Of a DNA stretch of 22,088 nt, positions 7,811-16,600 are shown piece after piece (the first letter of the stretch is position 1; every line of letters begins with the position of its first letter). The DNA is from a virus, in the IMG/VR virus record IMGVR_UViG_3300028859_000066, positions 1-22,088 of that record. One strand, 5' to 3'. The position numbers and the translations under genes are program-made. The notes under the pieces were generated by a model. It saw nothing but the letters and a program-made list of their open reading frames with translations. It was not told the origin of the DNA and made no database searches.

Positions 7811-9718
7811 TTAATCATTATCGCCGAAATTTAATATAGGTATGAATCGGCATTTGCAATTCTTGCTAACAATTCCTGCCGATGCTACCGTGTACCAACC
7901 GTTAAAACTCTCTAAGGTGTATACATGGCCTGCAAATACTCGGATGCTTTTCTGTTGAACGCGAAACAATCTTTTGAAAGCGGCATGACCGTCAAGGAAT
8001 TCCGTGCTACTAAACGCGTTAGTCCGGGTCATCTGGTTGCCGCTTTGCGCGATAGGCTCGGCTACACTATCCCCCGTACTAGAACTATCGCCGCCGCTCA
8101 CGCCGACACAATCGGAATTTCCGCCGCGTACAAATCCGGCGAAAGCGTCCACTCCCTCTCTAAGCGATATGGCGTCGGACGGGAGTGTATCGCCTCTATC
8201 CTTAAACTGGCTGGCGTCGTCTTGCGCGATGGAAATAGTGCTGCGCGCATTCGTATGTCTAAACTCTCGGTTGTCGAACGGCAAGGAATAACTAAACGTG
8301 CTAGAGCTACTAAACTCGATAATCTGGGGGATAGGGCGCGAAGTAAACGCGTTGACCACTATATCGGACAAGGTGAAAGCGAGCTTTTCGATCTGCTGTA
8401 CGTTAATGGACGTTTTCCAATTCGGCAATTTGTTACTGATCCGTATTATGTCGACCTGCTCGTCGGGTATGTCGCCGTTGAAGTTAAATTCAGACGGCGC
8501 GGAGACTGTAACGACTTCGGAGGCGCTCAAAGAATCAAAAAGCTGATCGAAGGTGGTATGGTCGTTTGTGGTTTCTTGATTAATGATCCCAGAGTTATTG
8601 CCTTTGCAAGAAACGAGATAATCACCCTCTTGGATTTCATTGGCCGGCAGCCACCCACGCAAGGTGAGTATTGGGTGATTAGGTGTACATTCGATAAGCT
8701 CGCAGCCTTGCAACTGGATATTAACGAGATCGCCGACGTACCAGTATCGCCACAAGTTACGACATCCATTAGTAAGCGATACTTTAGTTAATCCCGTAAA
8801 ACAATTTACCGGTATGCTCGGTAACCCTTGATCAGCCGGATTAGTCACTCCTGCCGCTATCTGCTCATTAATTATATTCTCAAAACTGAATGTCTTGCCA
8901 CTAATCTGCAAGTGCGAGTCGCGCGGGTGCGCGCCCCCCTGCGAATGTAACCACCGAAATTGTTTAACCCCTACGGCTTGTAGGCGTTGTTTATTAATCA
9001 TGTTGTATGCTTTGCGCGTCTGATCGCCTGCGATATTCCGCGCCTTACGTTCTGTTACGCCACCGATCTTTTGGATCGCGGGGATGAGGTCTTGCAGGCC
9101 GTTACCCGTGGTTATCGATCGCATGACCGCACCGTTAATATCCTTAAAATATAGCTCGGGAATCGATTTAATATAACCGACGTTCTCTGCGATCGTTGCG
9201 GACGTTACCGCTGCCATTCCTTCCGGTACGATTGACGTATTAAGAGATAGTTTCCCGGTGAGCTTGCCTAGACTTGTGCTCAATTGCCGGGCGCTTGTGT
9301 CGTCCACATCATCGACCATACGCTCTACCAGTTTGGTTGATGCGAGGCTAAACAAATCGGTAAAACGGTCGTATAGTTTAGCGATAGATTGTTTCGCTTT
9401 CGGGGTCAGGTTCAGTGCTGCGTCAGTGGCCGACTTGATATCTATAGACGTCATGTCCATCTTGGTATCTATAGATATCAAGTCCATGGCTTCGGCTTCC
9501 GCTTGTTGTGTCATAAATGCTTCGCCCGTCCGAGATTCAAATACGCGTACCAGTTCACGGGTGGTGGCGCGTTTCATTTCTCGAACGAGTGCAAGCAATG
9601 CTCGTTGATACCGTAACATCGCGGATGCGTTGTGATTAAGTGGTGTTCCCACAAGCGTCACTTTACGTTTTTCCGCCCACTCTTGTTTACGAGGCGTTAG
9701 TTTTATTCGTTTTCGCAT
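7811..9718 (-). CDS. MuF-type head protein interrupted by intein
   Basis: The 635-aa precursor is a phage MuF (gp7/SPP1-like minor head) protein, following the portal group as usual. The host part is residues 1-305 plus 621-635, giving a 320-aa spliced protein. The MuF core is residues about 200-305, with F-R-W-L-H-S-Q-G-G-A-H-P-R-D-S-H-L near 254-270 and I-S-G-K-T-F near 272-277, completed after splicing by C-K-C-R-F-I-P-I. Residues 306-620 are an intein with its own entry. The start at 9718 has an ACAAGG site upstream and overlaps the Lar-like gene by 32 bases. MuF proteins sit at the portal inside the head; this one has no fused toxin domain. Confidence 0.85.
   Translation of the reverse strand: MRKRIKLTPRKQEWAEKRKVTLVGTPLNHNASAMLRYQRALLALVREMKRATTRELVRVFESRTGEAFMTQQAEAEAMDLISIDTKMDMTSIDIKSATDAALNLTPKAKQSIAKLYDRFTDLFSLASTKLVERMVDDVDDTSARQLSTSLGKLTGKLSLNTSIVPEGMAAVTSATIAENVGYIKSIPELYFKDINGAVMRSITTGNGLQDLIPAIQKIGGVTERKARNIAGDQTRKAYNMINKQRLQAVGVKQFRWLHSQGGAHPRDSHLQISGKTFSFENIINEQIAAGVTNPADQGLPSIPVNCFTGLTKVSLTNGCRNLWRYWYVGDLVNIQLQGCELIECTPNHPILTLRGWLPANEIQEGDYLVSCKGNNSGIINQETTNDHTTFDQLFDSLSASEVVTVSAPSEFNFNGDIPDEQVDIIRISNKLPNWKTSINVQQIEKLAFTLSDIVVNAFTSRPIPQIIEFSSSSTFSYSLPFDNREFRHTNARSTISIAQDDASQFKDRGDTLPSDAISLREGVDAFAGFVRGGNSDCVGVSGGDSSSTGDSVAEPIAQSGNQMTRTNAFSSTEFLDGHAAFKRLFRVQQKSIRVFAGHVYTLESFNGWYTVASAGIVSKNCKCRFIPILNFGDND
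7859..8803 (-). mobile_element. Intein (Hint domain) in MuF gene
   Basis: Precursor residues 306-620 (315 aa). Block A begins at Cys306 (C-F-T-G-L-T-K-V-S-L); block B holds the T-x-x-H motif (T-P-N-H, residues 345-348) followed by P-I-L-T-L-R-G-W and G-D-Y-L-V. Block F is V-Y-T-L-E-S-F-N-G-W-Y-T-V (599-611), and block G ends S-K-N620 before Cys621 of the host protein. The penultimate residue is Lys instead of the usual His. Between about 374 and 590 there is no LAGLIDADG or HNH motif, only Ser/Thr/Asp-rich sequence such as S-G-G-D-S-S-S-T-G-D-S. That stretch is antisense to the nuclease gene at 7925-8791. Splicing is inferred from the motifs. Confidence 0.85.
7925..8791 (+). CDS. Antisense homing endonuclease inside the intein
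   Basis: This 288-aa open frame lies wholly within the intein but on the opposite strand. It has its own TAAGGTG ribosome-binding site (7913-7919), five bases before the ATG. Residues about 12-46 and 62-98 each look like a helix-turn-helix (M-T-V-K-E-F-R-A-T-K-R-V-S-P-G-H-L; S-V-H-S-L-S-K-R-Y-G-V-G-R-E-C-I-A). Residues about 150-220 resemble a PD-(D/E)xK or Vsr-like nuclease: Glu151, Gln168, Asp177 in Y-Y-V-D-L-L-V, then E186-V-K188. DNA-binding repeats plus a nuclease core inside an intein make a homing endonuclease the likely role; it would cut intein-free MuF alleles. No clear plus-strand promoter is visible. It could instead be a chance antisense frame, but the motif content argues against that. 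Confidence 0.75.
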   Translation: MACKYSDAFLLNAKQSFESGMTVKEFRATKRVSPGHLVAALRDRLGYTIPRTRTIAAAHADTIGISAAYKSGESVHSLSKRYGVGRECIASILKLAGVVLRDGNSAARIRMSKLSVVERQGITKRARATKLDNLGDRARSKRVDHYIGQGESELFDLLYVNGRFPIRQFVTDPYYVDLLVGYVAVEVKFRRRGDCNDFGGAQRIKKLIEGGMVVCGFLINDPRVIAFARNEIITLLDFIGRQPPTQGEYWVIRCTFDKLAALQLDINEIADVPVSPQVTTSISKRYFS

Positions 9719-9908
9719 CGGTCGGCCTTGTGTTCCATGCTTCTATTGCTGCTGCTAAATGGTCGACGGGTTGACGGTAAAATACTTTTTTTACGATACA
9801 CTCCTCGTCGGAACAACCCAGATCAAACCATTCGCCGTGGTGATCCATGTCTTCGATCAGTTCCGCTCGTTTACCACAAAACGGGCAACTTTTAAGCCGT
9901 TTACGCAT
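9687..9908 (-). CDS. Lar-like restriction alleviation zinc protein
   Basis: This 73-aa protein has the Lar family layout: L-K-S-C-P-F-C-G-K-R-A-E-L-I at residues 5-18 (first Cys pair C8-x2-C11), a second pair C32...C38 in L-G-C-S-D-E-E-C, and the closing A-A-I-E-A-W-N-T-R (about 53-61). Lar of the Rac prophage relieves type I restriction by favouring methylation; many phage members have no tested role. The gene lies between the Tad2-like protein and MuF and overlaps the MuF start by 32 bases. The second metal site is somewhat altered in spacing, so alleviation activity is inference from family only. Confidence 0.72.
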   Translation of the reverse strand: MRKRLKSCPFCGKRAELIEDMDHHGEWFDLGCSDEECIVKKVFYRQPVDHLAAAIEAWNTRPTDAKTNKTNAS

Positions 9909-9934
9909 TAATGTGTCCTTTCGTTAATAACTTC

Positions 9935-10198
9935 CTACCACACTATCTCGATCCAATCCTCGGCTAGGATATCCTCGTTACTCGGAGTCCATACGCCACA
10001 TGTCCCATCGACCAGTTTTATATCGATATGCGGCCTATAGTTGATCACGGTGCCTTGTGCGTACATCGCATTGAGCGGCGGACGATTCACGGTGAATTTA
10101 GAGCCCATGACGAGATACACTACCTCGTCTGGTTTACTTAATCTTGCGTACTTCCCGCCTTTTCTAATGCCTTCTAACGCTACGCTAAAATCTGTCAT
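9935..10198 (-). CDS. tad2: Tad2-like anti-Thoeris protein, DUF2829
   Basis: This 87-aa protein matches DUF2829 along its whole length: M-T-D-F-S-V-A-L-E-G-I-R-K-G at the start, Y-L-V-M-G-S-K-F-T-V-N-R-P-P-L near residues 28-42, G-T-V-I-N-Y-R-P-H-I-D near 49-59, then G-V-W-T-P-S...D-I-L-A-E-D-W-I at 68-82. The family includes Tad2, a phage protein that binds the cyclic ADP-ribose-type signal made by Thoeris and so blocks the abortive response. The small-molecule-binding F-T-V-N-R-P-P and Y-R-P-H-I-D blocks are intact. It starts 4 bases after the portal stop. Signal specificity cannot be read from sequence. Confidence 0.82.
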   Translation of the reverse strand: MTDFSVALEGIRKGGKYARLSKPDEVVYLVMGSKFTVNRPPLNAMYAQGTVINYRPHIDIKLVDGTCGVWTPSNEDILAEDWIEIVW

Positions 10199-10202
10199 TA
10201 CC

Positions 10203-11708
10203 TTATGCCCCCTCTTGTTCGCTTTGTTCCGGTATTGGTGCGTCGTCTTCGATCCCGCTATATCCGGATTCGGGATCAGTGATCACGCGGTTCCTTGCGT
10301 CCTGTCCGTCGATTGCGCCAATGTTCGATAGTACTTGATCTGTTTCGGCCTTCATCTTGTTTAATTCGGCTAATTCTTTTGCGGTCATCGCGTCAAGTGA
10401 ATTCCACGAAACCGTCACTTCGAACGGGTTACCGGGTGATATCTCACTACGTATCAGCATCATGTGATGGCGGTTAAGTAACGTCGTTAAATCGTGGCGC
10501 TGAATAGATTCCAGTTCTTCGTGGTAACTCGCTTCCTCATATTCGCCAGTGCTGTTGAACCCCTTCGGTTGTGTCCCCAATAACTTAACGGCTGGTACGT
10601 TCGCGGCCGCTGCGACAAGCTGATATTGCGTCATGATCACTTCGTCAAGATCGGCTAGGGATGTGTCAAACTGTTCCATCTTTTCCGATTCGCTATCAAT
10701 CATTTTAATTCCGTAATTGTCACGACGGAATATCCATTCTGCCGCCCGTTCGTCAAATCCCTCTTGACTAGCTACGGCCTGTGCGAGGTCAGTACTGATC
10801 ACGTCCGTACGCTTGGTGAGTGCCAACATAGGCGCCTCGTTCGCGATCTTCTCGGCCGCGAATACGCGCTCGCAAATCTTCTGCGGGATCGGGATACCAC
10901 CGTAAATATACGACGGTTTTAAAATATCAGGGACTTCCTCGGTACGAAATATCACGAGGTGCGAACGGTGTACCCGATATTGTCCGATACGCCACCAAGT
11001 CGGCTCGTAGAAATCGATCGAACCGGGTGATCCGGCCGCTTCGTTATCGAGCTCGGGGGTGGTCCAATAGGGGTCGATCTGTGAAATACCTACGTAGCTA
11101 CCGGGTGTTATACCGTCTGGGTTAAACGGGTTTTTGTAGTAGTCGATCGGGTTATCCACTTTTACCATGAACATGGCGATGCGAATGCCGAACACGCGCC
11201 CCATGTGGATGAATTCGATCATGTTAAGATTGATTTTATACGCATCGTCTAGCTTTCGAATCGCATCGAGCATATCGGGATTAACGTCGCTCCCGTCGTT
11301 AACGGTAACTTCGTAGCCGTTTCGAACTGCATCGCGTGCCGGCATTAGACAACACTTTGACACTAACCACTGTTGTGACAATACCGCGCATAACTGATAT
11401 CCGATAAACGTTTGCTGGGCGTACCATAACATTTGCGCTTGCGGGATAGCGTTTTGCGGGTAAAACGCCGATTTAATCGGGTTAAACGCTCCGTCCATCG
11501 CCATGCCCGGCCTGATAGCGGCTTTCAGGGGCTTCATGCCGCTATCAATCATCGCTTGCATGAGCTCGTCGGCTTTATGCTGTTGGCCTTTAAAATCTAT
11601 TTCGTCAGTCGTGAAACGTCTGCGTAAATGTTCCACAGGGGTGGCTACTACGGGTGCGGCTGTTGGTTTATTGAATATTCGCTTCATCCATTCGATCATT
11701 TTGACCAT
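10203..11708 (-). CDS. Portal protein, DUF1073 family
   Basis: This 501-aa protein follows the large terminase with a 13-base overlap. It shows the DUF1073 portal pattern: [10 protein letters not shown] near residues 76-85, [10 protein letters not shown] near 94-103, [15 protein letters not shown] near 121-135, G-R-V-F-G-I-R-I near 168, and [14 protein letters not shown] near 378. Twelve copies should form the ring for DNA entry and exit. The start is unclear: ATG 11708 lies very close to the GAGGGG site, while ATG 11699 makes an ATGA overlap with the terminase stop and has a longer spacing. No C-terminal Acb1-type domain is fused. Confidence 0.85.
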   Translation of the reverse strand: MVKMIEWMKRIFNKPTAAPVVATPVEHLRRRFTTDEIDFKGQQHKADELMQAMIDSGMKPLKAAIRPGMAMDGAFNPIKSAFYPQNAIPQAQMLWYAQQTFIGYQLCAVLSQQWLVSKCCLMPARDAVRNGYEVTVNDGSDVNPDMLDAIRKLDDAYKINLNMIEFIHMGRVFGIRIAMFMVKVDNPIDYYKNPFNPDGITPGSYVGISQIDPYWTTPELDNEAAGSPGSIDFYEPTWWRIGQYRVHRSHLVIFRTEEVPDILKPSYIYGGIPIPQKICERVFAAEKIANEAPMLALTKRTDVISTDLAQAVASQEGFDERAAEWIFRRDNYGIKMIDSESEKMEQFDTSLADLDEVIMTQYQLVAAAANVPAVKLLGTQPKGFNSTGEYEEASYHEELESIQRHDLTTLLNRHHMMLIRSEISPGNPFEVTVSWNSLDAMTAKELAELNKMKAETDQVLSNIGAIDGQDARNRVITDPESGYSGIEDDAPIPEQSEQEGA

Positions 11709-13318
11709 GCCCCTCTTGTCTGTTTGATTGGTGCGAATACTATTTTAATCGCATCGGCCTTATTTGGCGACTTCGCGCCGTTGGGCGCTTTATCAACTAA
11801 CATCTTACCCGTTGTAGTGTTTTCGATAATCACAGGTTGTCCGAGCTCTGCGATTAATTTACCTAAACCGTCTAGCGTGGAGGGGAGCGAAATGATTTCT
11901 TGCGGCGGAACGTCGATGCCCTTCACGACTGCACGATAAGTGTACATGAAGCGGCGACGTAGCGCGAACCATGATTGTGAGTTGTAATTTTCATAATAGT
12001 CTTCGTTCGTGCGGCCTTTCTCCCCGTCCTTAAACTCACCATCTAACCGAAACGGATTGTGCAAGGGGTTAGTCACACTGCCTGAACCATGAAACGGGTT
12101 AAACTTGATCGTATGGACACCCCGTCCCTTCCGTATAGTGTTTATGTGTCGTGCATCGCCTCGGACTCCGGCACCCAATCCGTCCGCGTCATAATCCACA
12201 TCGTGATAGCCCAGCACATCGCACATGCGAAAAACACGCTCCGTACTTTCGAGAAGATCACAATCTTTGCCGCTCCATTCTTCTAAATACTCCACCACAA
12301 CGCCCAGACGTCCTGCGAGTGCGTTTTTATCTTTGCCTTCGTCTGCCACATCATACGCGGCCTTACGCGCCCCGGTGGGGGTGATACCTAGCTTTACGTG
12401 GGCATCGATGGCCGCCTGAATCCACATCGCTGGGATTAAAACGCCTTCCTGTGATGCATTATAGTCGAGGTCTATTTCTTGAGCAATTACAACGGGGTCG
12501 TCAATGTCGAAACATTTCTTTTCGTACCACGCTTGATCCTTGCGCGGATCGTCCCGCCAGTGAAATGTGAACACATCGATACGACCGCCGTGGCGCTTAC
12601 GCGCGAAAGGGTTGTTCATGCCGTGCGGTGTGCTTATGTCCTGCCTGCAGTTCGTTGTTTCGGCGAGCGACGCCTCTACGAGTTCTGGACGTGGTAGCCA
12701 AGCGGCTTCGTCAACGAAGTAGAAAGCTGCACGCGCACCACGGCCGATATTGTCGCCCGCCTCCCCTGTGATTATCGATTGAGTGTCTGGGAATTCGATA
12801 CGCATGTACGGCGAATGCTTACGCTCGTCCCATGTTCCGCGAAACTCTGCGGGGAGATTCGAGACGTATTTTCGCGCCTTCCAAAATAACGATTTCGGGT
12901 CGCCGCGGTGATCGACGTATTCCTCTTTGCGCGAACCAACGCCCACCTCGACGCCATCATATAGCGCACAAATTGACGAAGCGACGGCCATTGTTAGCCA
13001 CGACATACCCATCTCGCGTGATTTATCTGTTAAGCCCGGACGATTCTCGCGCCAGCACTTCAGGAAAAACTCGATCCATTCGCGCTGCTTAGGAAACAAA
13101 ATAAACGGCATGAGCGACGGGAGCCCGCGCGCAACGTTACGGGGATCGTAAGTCGTTCCCCAATCGTCGATAAAATCAGCGATGTGCGTTTTATAGTAGG
13201 TGCGCAGGAGTGGTACACAATCGGGATCTGCCCGAATCCGTCGCAGTGTTTCCGCACGGTGGTGAAATACTGCGACATAATCCGGATGCTTCCAATCAAA
13301 CGCAAATGGAAGCGGCAT
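11696..13318 (-). CDS. terL: Terminase large subunit
   Basis: This 540-aa protein is the packaging motor. The ATPase part has an adenine-type motif P-K-Q-R-E-W at residues 76-81, a Walker A variant [10 protein letters not shown] (98-107), and Walker [10 protein letters not shown] (199-207) with the catalytic Glu204. The nuclease part has acidic residues in A-Y-D-V-A-D-E-G (about 321-328, Asp323), Y-D-A-D-G-L-G (376-382) and K-A-D-A-I-K (520-525, Asp522), as expected of an RNase H-fold nuclease. It is separated from the small terminase gene by about 4.5 kb. It starts 4 bases after the coiled-coil gene and is probably translated by coupling. Confidence 0.93.
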   Translation of the reverse strand: MPLPFAFDWKHPDYVAVFHHRAETLRRIRADPDCVPLLRTYYKTHIADFIDDWGTTYDPRNVARGLPSLMPFILFPKQREWIEFFLKCWRENRPGLTDKSREMGMSWLTMAVASSICALYDGVEVGVGSRKEEYVDHRGDPKSLFWKARKYVSNLPAEFRGTWDERKHSPYMRIEFPDTQSIITGEAGDNIGRGARAAFYFVDEAAWLPRPELVEASLAETTNCRQDISTPHGMNNPFARKRHGGRIDVFTFHWRDDPRKDQAWYEKKCFDIDDPVVIAQEIDLDYNASQEGVLIPAMWIQAAIDAHVKLGITPTGARKAAYDVADEGKDKNALAGRLGVVVEYLEEWSGKDCDLLESTERVFRMCDVLGYHDVDYDADGLGAGVRGDARHINTIRKGRGVHTIKFNPFHGSGSVTNPLHNPFRLDGEFKDGEKGRTNEDYYENYNSQSWFALRRRFMYTYRAVVKGIDVPPQEIISLPSTLDGLGKLIAELGQPVIIENTTTGKMLVDKAPNGAKSPNKADAIKIVFAPIKQTRGAWSK

Positions 13319-13321
13319 GCA

Positions 13322-13579
13322 TTACGACTTAGCGGGTGGTGGGGTTAACTCGGCGATCTTCGCATTTGCATCAGTTAGCTGTTTCTCCATCTGCGCTAAA
13401 CGACCATTCAACGCTTGCAACTGGTTATTGCCCATGTTGATTTGCGATTGCAATTCGACGGCTTTCGCGGTCGCTTCTTGCAATGCCTGTGTGTACGCCT
13501 GAATACGTGCGCCTTGCTGAGTTAACGCGGCACCCATCTGTTGTATCTGGCTATCTTTCGGATCGATTGGAGCGGTCAT
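13322..13579 (-). CDS. Small coiled-coil protein before TerL
   Basis: This 85-aa protein is almost one long heptad-type helix from residue 8 to 78 (I-Q-Q-M...A-L-T-Q-Q...I-Q-A-Y-T-Q-A-L), rich in Gln, Ala and Leu, with a short Pro-rich tail (T-P-P-P-A). I do not recognise a family. It lies directly upstream of TerL and downstream of a predicted promoter. An oligomeric accessory or virion-linked role is possible, for example a fibre assembly factor or a packaging helper. Start ATG 13579 has an AGGACGAC site upstream. Confidence 0.6.
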   Translation of the reverse strand: MTAPIDPKDSQIQQMGAALTQQGARIQAYTQALQEATAKAVELQSQINMGNNQLQALNGRLAQMEKQLTDANAKIAELTPPPAKS

Positions 13580-13612
13580 GACATGTCGTCCTGTGTTGGT
13601 TACGAGGCCGTC

Positions 13613-13642
13613 ACTATACTACAGTGCGGCCGCGTTTTTCAA
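13613..13642 (-). promoter_or_regulatory. Probable promoter before coiled coil and TerL
   Basis: On the minus strand TTGAAA (13642-13637) and TATAGT (13618-13613) are separated by 18 bases. The pair lies in the 67-base gap (13580-13646) between the fibre stop and the coiled-coil start, so it could drive coiled coil, TerL, portal and the head genes independently of the fibre. Confidence 0.5.
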
Positions 13643-13646
13643 TGCC

Positions 13647-16600
13647 CTAAGTGTTAATGGTCATGTAGGGGCATGCAACCGCCGTGGAATTAGTGATCGG
13701 GAAAATGACGGAAGTCGCCCACGATGTTGCACCCGACGATAAGAAATCTCCCGAAAATTGAGCGGTGCTCAAGGACTGCGGATCAATTGTCAGGGGCTGC
13801 ATTGAAGCATTCCCCGTCACTGCAGCGGAACCGCTACAAGCTGCCCATAAATACGTACCCGCCGCAACGGTATACCCTAAAGGAGTACTGTTGTGATTCA
13901 CACCACCCCCGAGCGATGAGATACGCTCACTTGCCAATAGTGTAAGCGTTGGCGATCCTCCTGCGCTATTGGGCGCTTGTGAGGAAGAGCATAACCCCAC
14001 GTCGATGCTTCCTCCCGACCACGATGCGCCGGACGCACAATTAAACGTTACATAATTAATCGTAACACTCTGTGCCACATACCCGATGTACGTAAAATAT
14101 ATGTGATTCTTCGTTATCGTATTCGATGCGTTGATCGCTGGCGTTGCGACTGGATAGAAATACGTCGCTAAATAATTCGGATCAATCACGGGCGTGGGTG
14201 CACCCGCGACGCCTTGCGGGTTAATGAGCTCAACATTGTTGTTAGCTAATGAGTATAGGCATATGGCGTTTTTACCCGCGACTATATCGCCCACCGCAAC
14301 TGCGCCGCCTGCCTTAACAATTGTTACGGTCGATAACGAATTAAACTTTACGGTTGGTGTCGTCGTAGCATTGCTGTTGGCCGGCGAAAACATAAACAGG
14401 AAATTGTCAGTAAACGCTGTAACGGCCGGAGAAAAATCTAAAACGTAGGCGTCGGCCACACCAACATCGGGCGTAGAGGTAAACGACTGCTGTTGCACTT
14501 GCTGAGGCGTTGCTCCCGCGACCGAACCACCATTGCCGATATAGTAGCCACTAAACCATGTCGTGATCTGGGTAGCATCTGTTCCAACGGTGGTAACAGA
14601 ATTATTGTTTTGACAATAGATTTCCACATAGTCGCCACCGGATAATTGGACGTCTACCGATATGTTACTTGTGCTAGATGCGCCATTATATATCGTACCT
14701 TGATTGCCTTGCTTATACTCTGAGCCATTAATGTAGAGGCTTACATTATACATCGACGTTGTCACAACGTTCGCGTCATTCACGGTGACCAAAGAATCGA
14801 AATGGTAAATCCCATTGAGCGGTGCGACAAAACGATAGTTTGTTACGTTGTCGTAGTTATCCCCCATGTCGAATTCTTTAATCTGAAACTGTACTTTTGT
14901 AAAACTCGAAGCGGCCAGCGTAGTGGTCGAATTGCTATACGCGCCGAAGGCGATCGCAACTGGGGAAGGGTTAACGACCGTACAAACGCCTGCGTAGACG
15001 ATCACCTGATATGGAACGCCCGCTACGATAGCACCGGGTGGTAATTGATGACCTAACGTGTCAAGTAAGTCGGTTACCCCGAGACTATTAACATTTATCG
15101 TACAATTTCCAGAACTGGTATTCGGCGTGGTGAACCAGAATGATGCAAAATTACTATAGGAACCTAACGGCGGGGTAAGACTAACCACATACGCGTTAGT
15201 AACGCCGGTATCTACCGCCGACGTAAAGGCATTACCCTGTATCTGTGCGGCAGTAACACCACCCCCGCCACCGCTTAAAGACGAATTAAACAATACGTAG
15301 CTATTAACCGCAGCATTATAACAAGCACTGTAAGTACCACCTGTCAGTAATTCGCCACCTACAAGCGCACCCGTGTTGGTTACAAGTGGGATTGCGCCAA
15401 ATCCTACATCGATCGTGGTTGCACCGGTATTAGTATTCGCACATTGGAATGTAACGTTAACCACACCATTGGATACGATCGGGGGAGCTAACGCTAAAAC
15501 GATCGCATTCGCTGAACCGCTGCTGTCGATCGCGTAAGTAAATTTCTGCTGCTGTACGTCATACCCAGACACAAACGATACGTACGGGTTTAGCAATATG
15601 AACCCGCCGAGCCCTGCCGCATATACCATCGATGCGAGCGATGCTGTGTTGAGATCGCCGGGTGCTACGGGTTGACCGTTGGCTAAAAGAATCGCGGTTG
15701 GCGAAACGGCGTTAACTTGCACCGTGGGATTCGCGGTCGCGTTTGTATTAAGGGGCGTAAACTGCAGGGGGAGCCCATTTGTGAGACTAGTGACCGTGGG
15801 GGTTAAATCTACAACGTACGCGTCCGCGATACCCGAATCTAATCCAAGATTAAAAGCAGATTGTTGGACTTGTAGGCCAGATGTTGCAGCCCCTAATAAC
15901 GACGAATTCAGGATGATAAAATCCGTAGCGATAGGATCATACAAGAATGCGTACGACACCCCCGCTAAGAGCTCACCGCCCACTAACGGGCTAAGCATGT
16001 TATTGACGATGGCGATGGCACCGGTGCCGACATCCAACGTACTAGAGGCGGTATTCGCATGAGCGATATTATTAAGAATGAATATCCCGCCTGTGAGACT
16101 TGCGACCACAGGGGAATAAACACCCACATATGCATTCGCAGTTACGCCGGCGTCTGTCGCGCTATTAAACGCACTTGATTGGACTTGCGCGCTGGTTACT
16201 CCACCACCACCGCTGGCAAGTGACGAATTCTGCAGGACGAACCACGAATTGGCGGTGTCATACACAAAGTTGTAATTGTAACCAGCGAGCATTTCGCCAC
16301 CGGACAACGCCGCACCCTGCAGGTTATGGATCGAAACGGGTGTGCCATTCACATCGAGCGTACTTGCGCCGGTGTTGCTGTTTGCTACCGCCAGCAATGA
16401 AACAGGTAAACCGTTCGTTAGCGTAACGACGGCGGGGGATAATGTGGTCGAGTACGTGTTTGCAGTCCCGGCGTCAACGCCATTGTTAAATGCATTCGCC
16501 TGTACTTGCGATGCGCTAGCGGACGAGGCCGACTGGGGGTTAAGTAGGAGCCAATTGCTGTTTACCGTTGAGTAAATCACGACGGCAGGCGTACCAGCGA

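Noticed and set aside
8527-8769. 80-codon minus-strand frame inside the intein
   Set aside because: It is a third reading of the same bases, in neither the intein frame nor the nuclease frame, with no start signal or motif.
9687-9908. Shared M-R-K-R-[IL]-K opening of the Lar-like and MuF proteins
   Set aside because: Only six residues match, the codons differ, and the rest is unrelated, so chance is enough.
13627-13634. GCGGCCGC (NotI) sites in several places
   Set aside because: They fall in unrelated genes and gaps without shared context, so I see no sign of a function.
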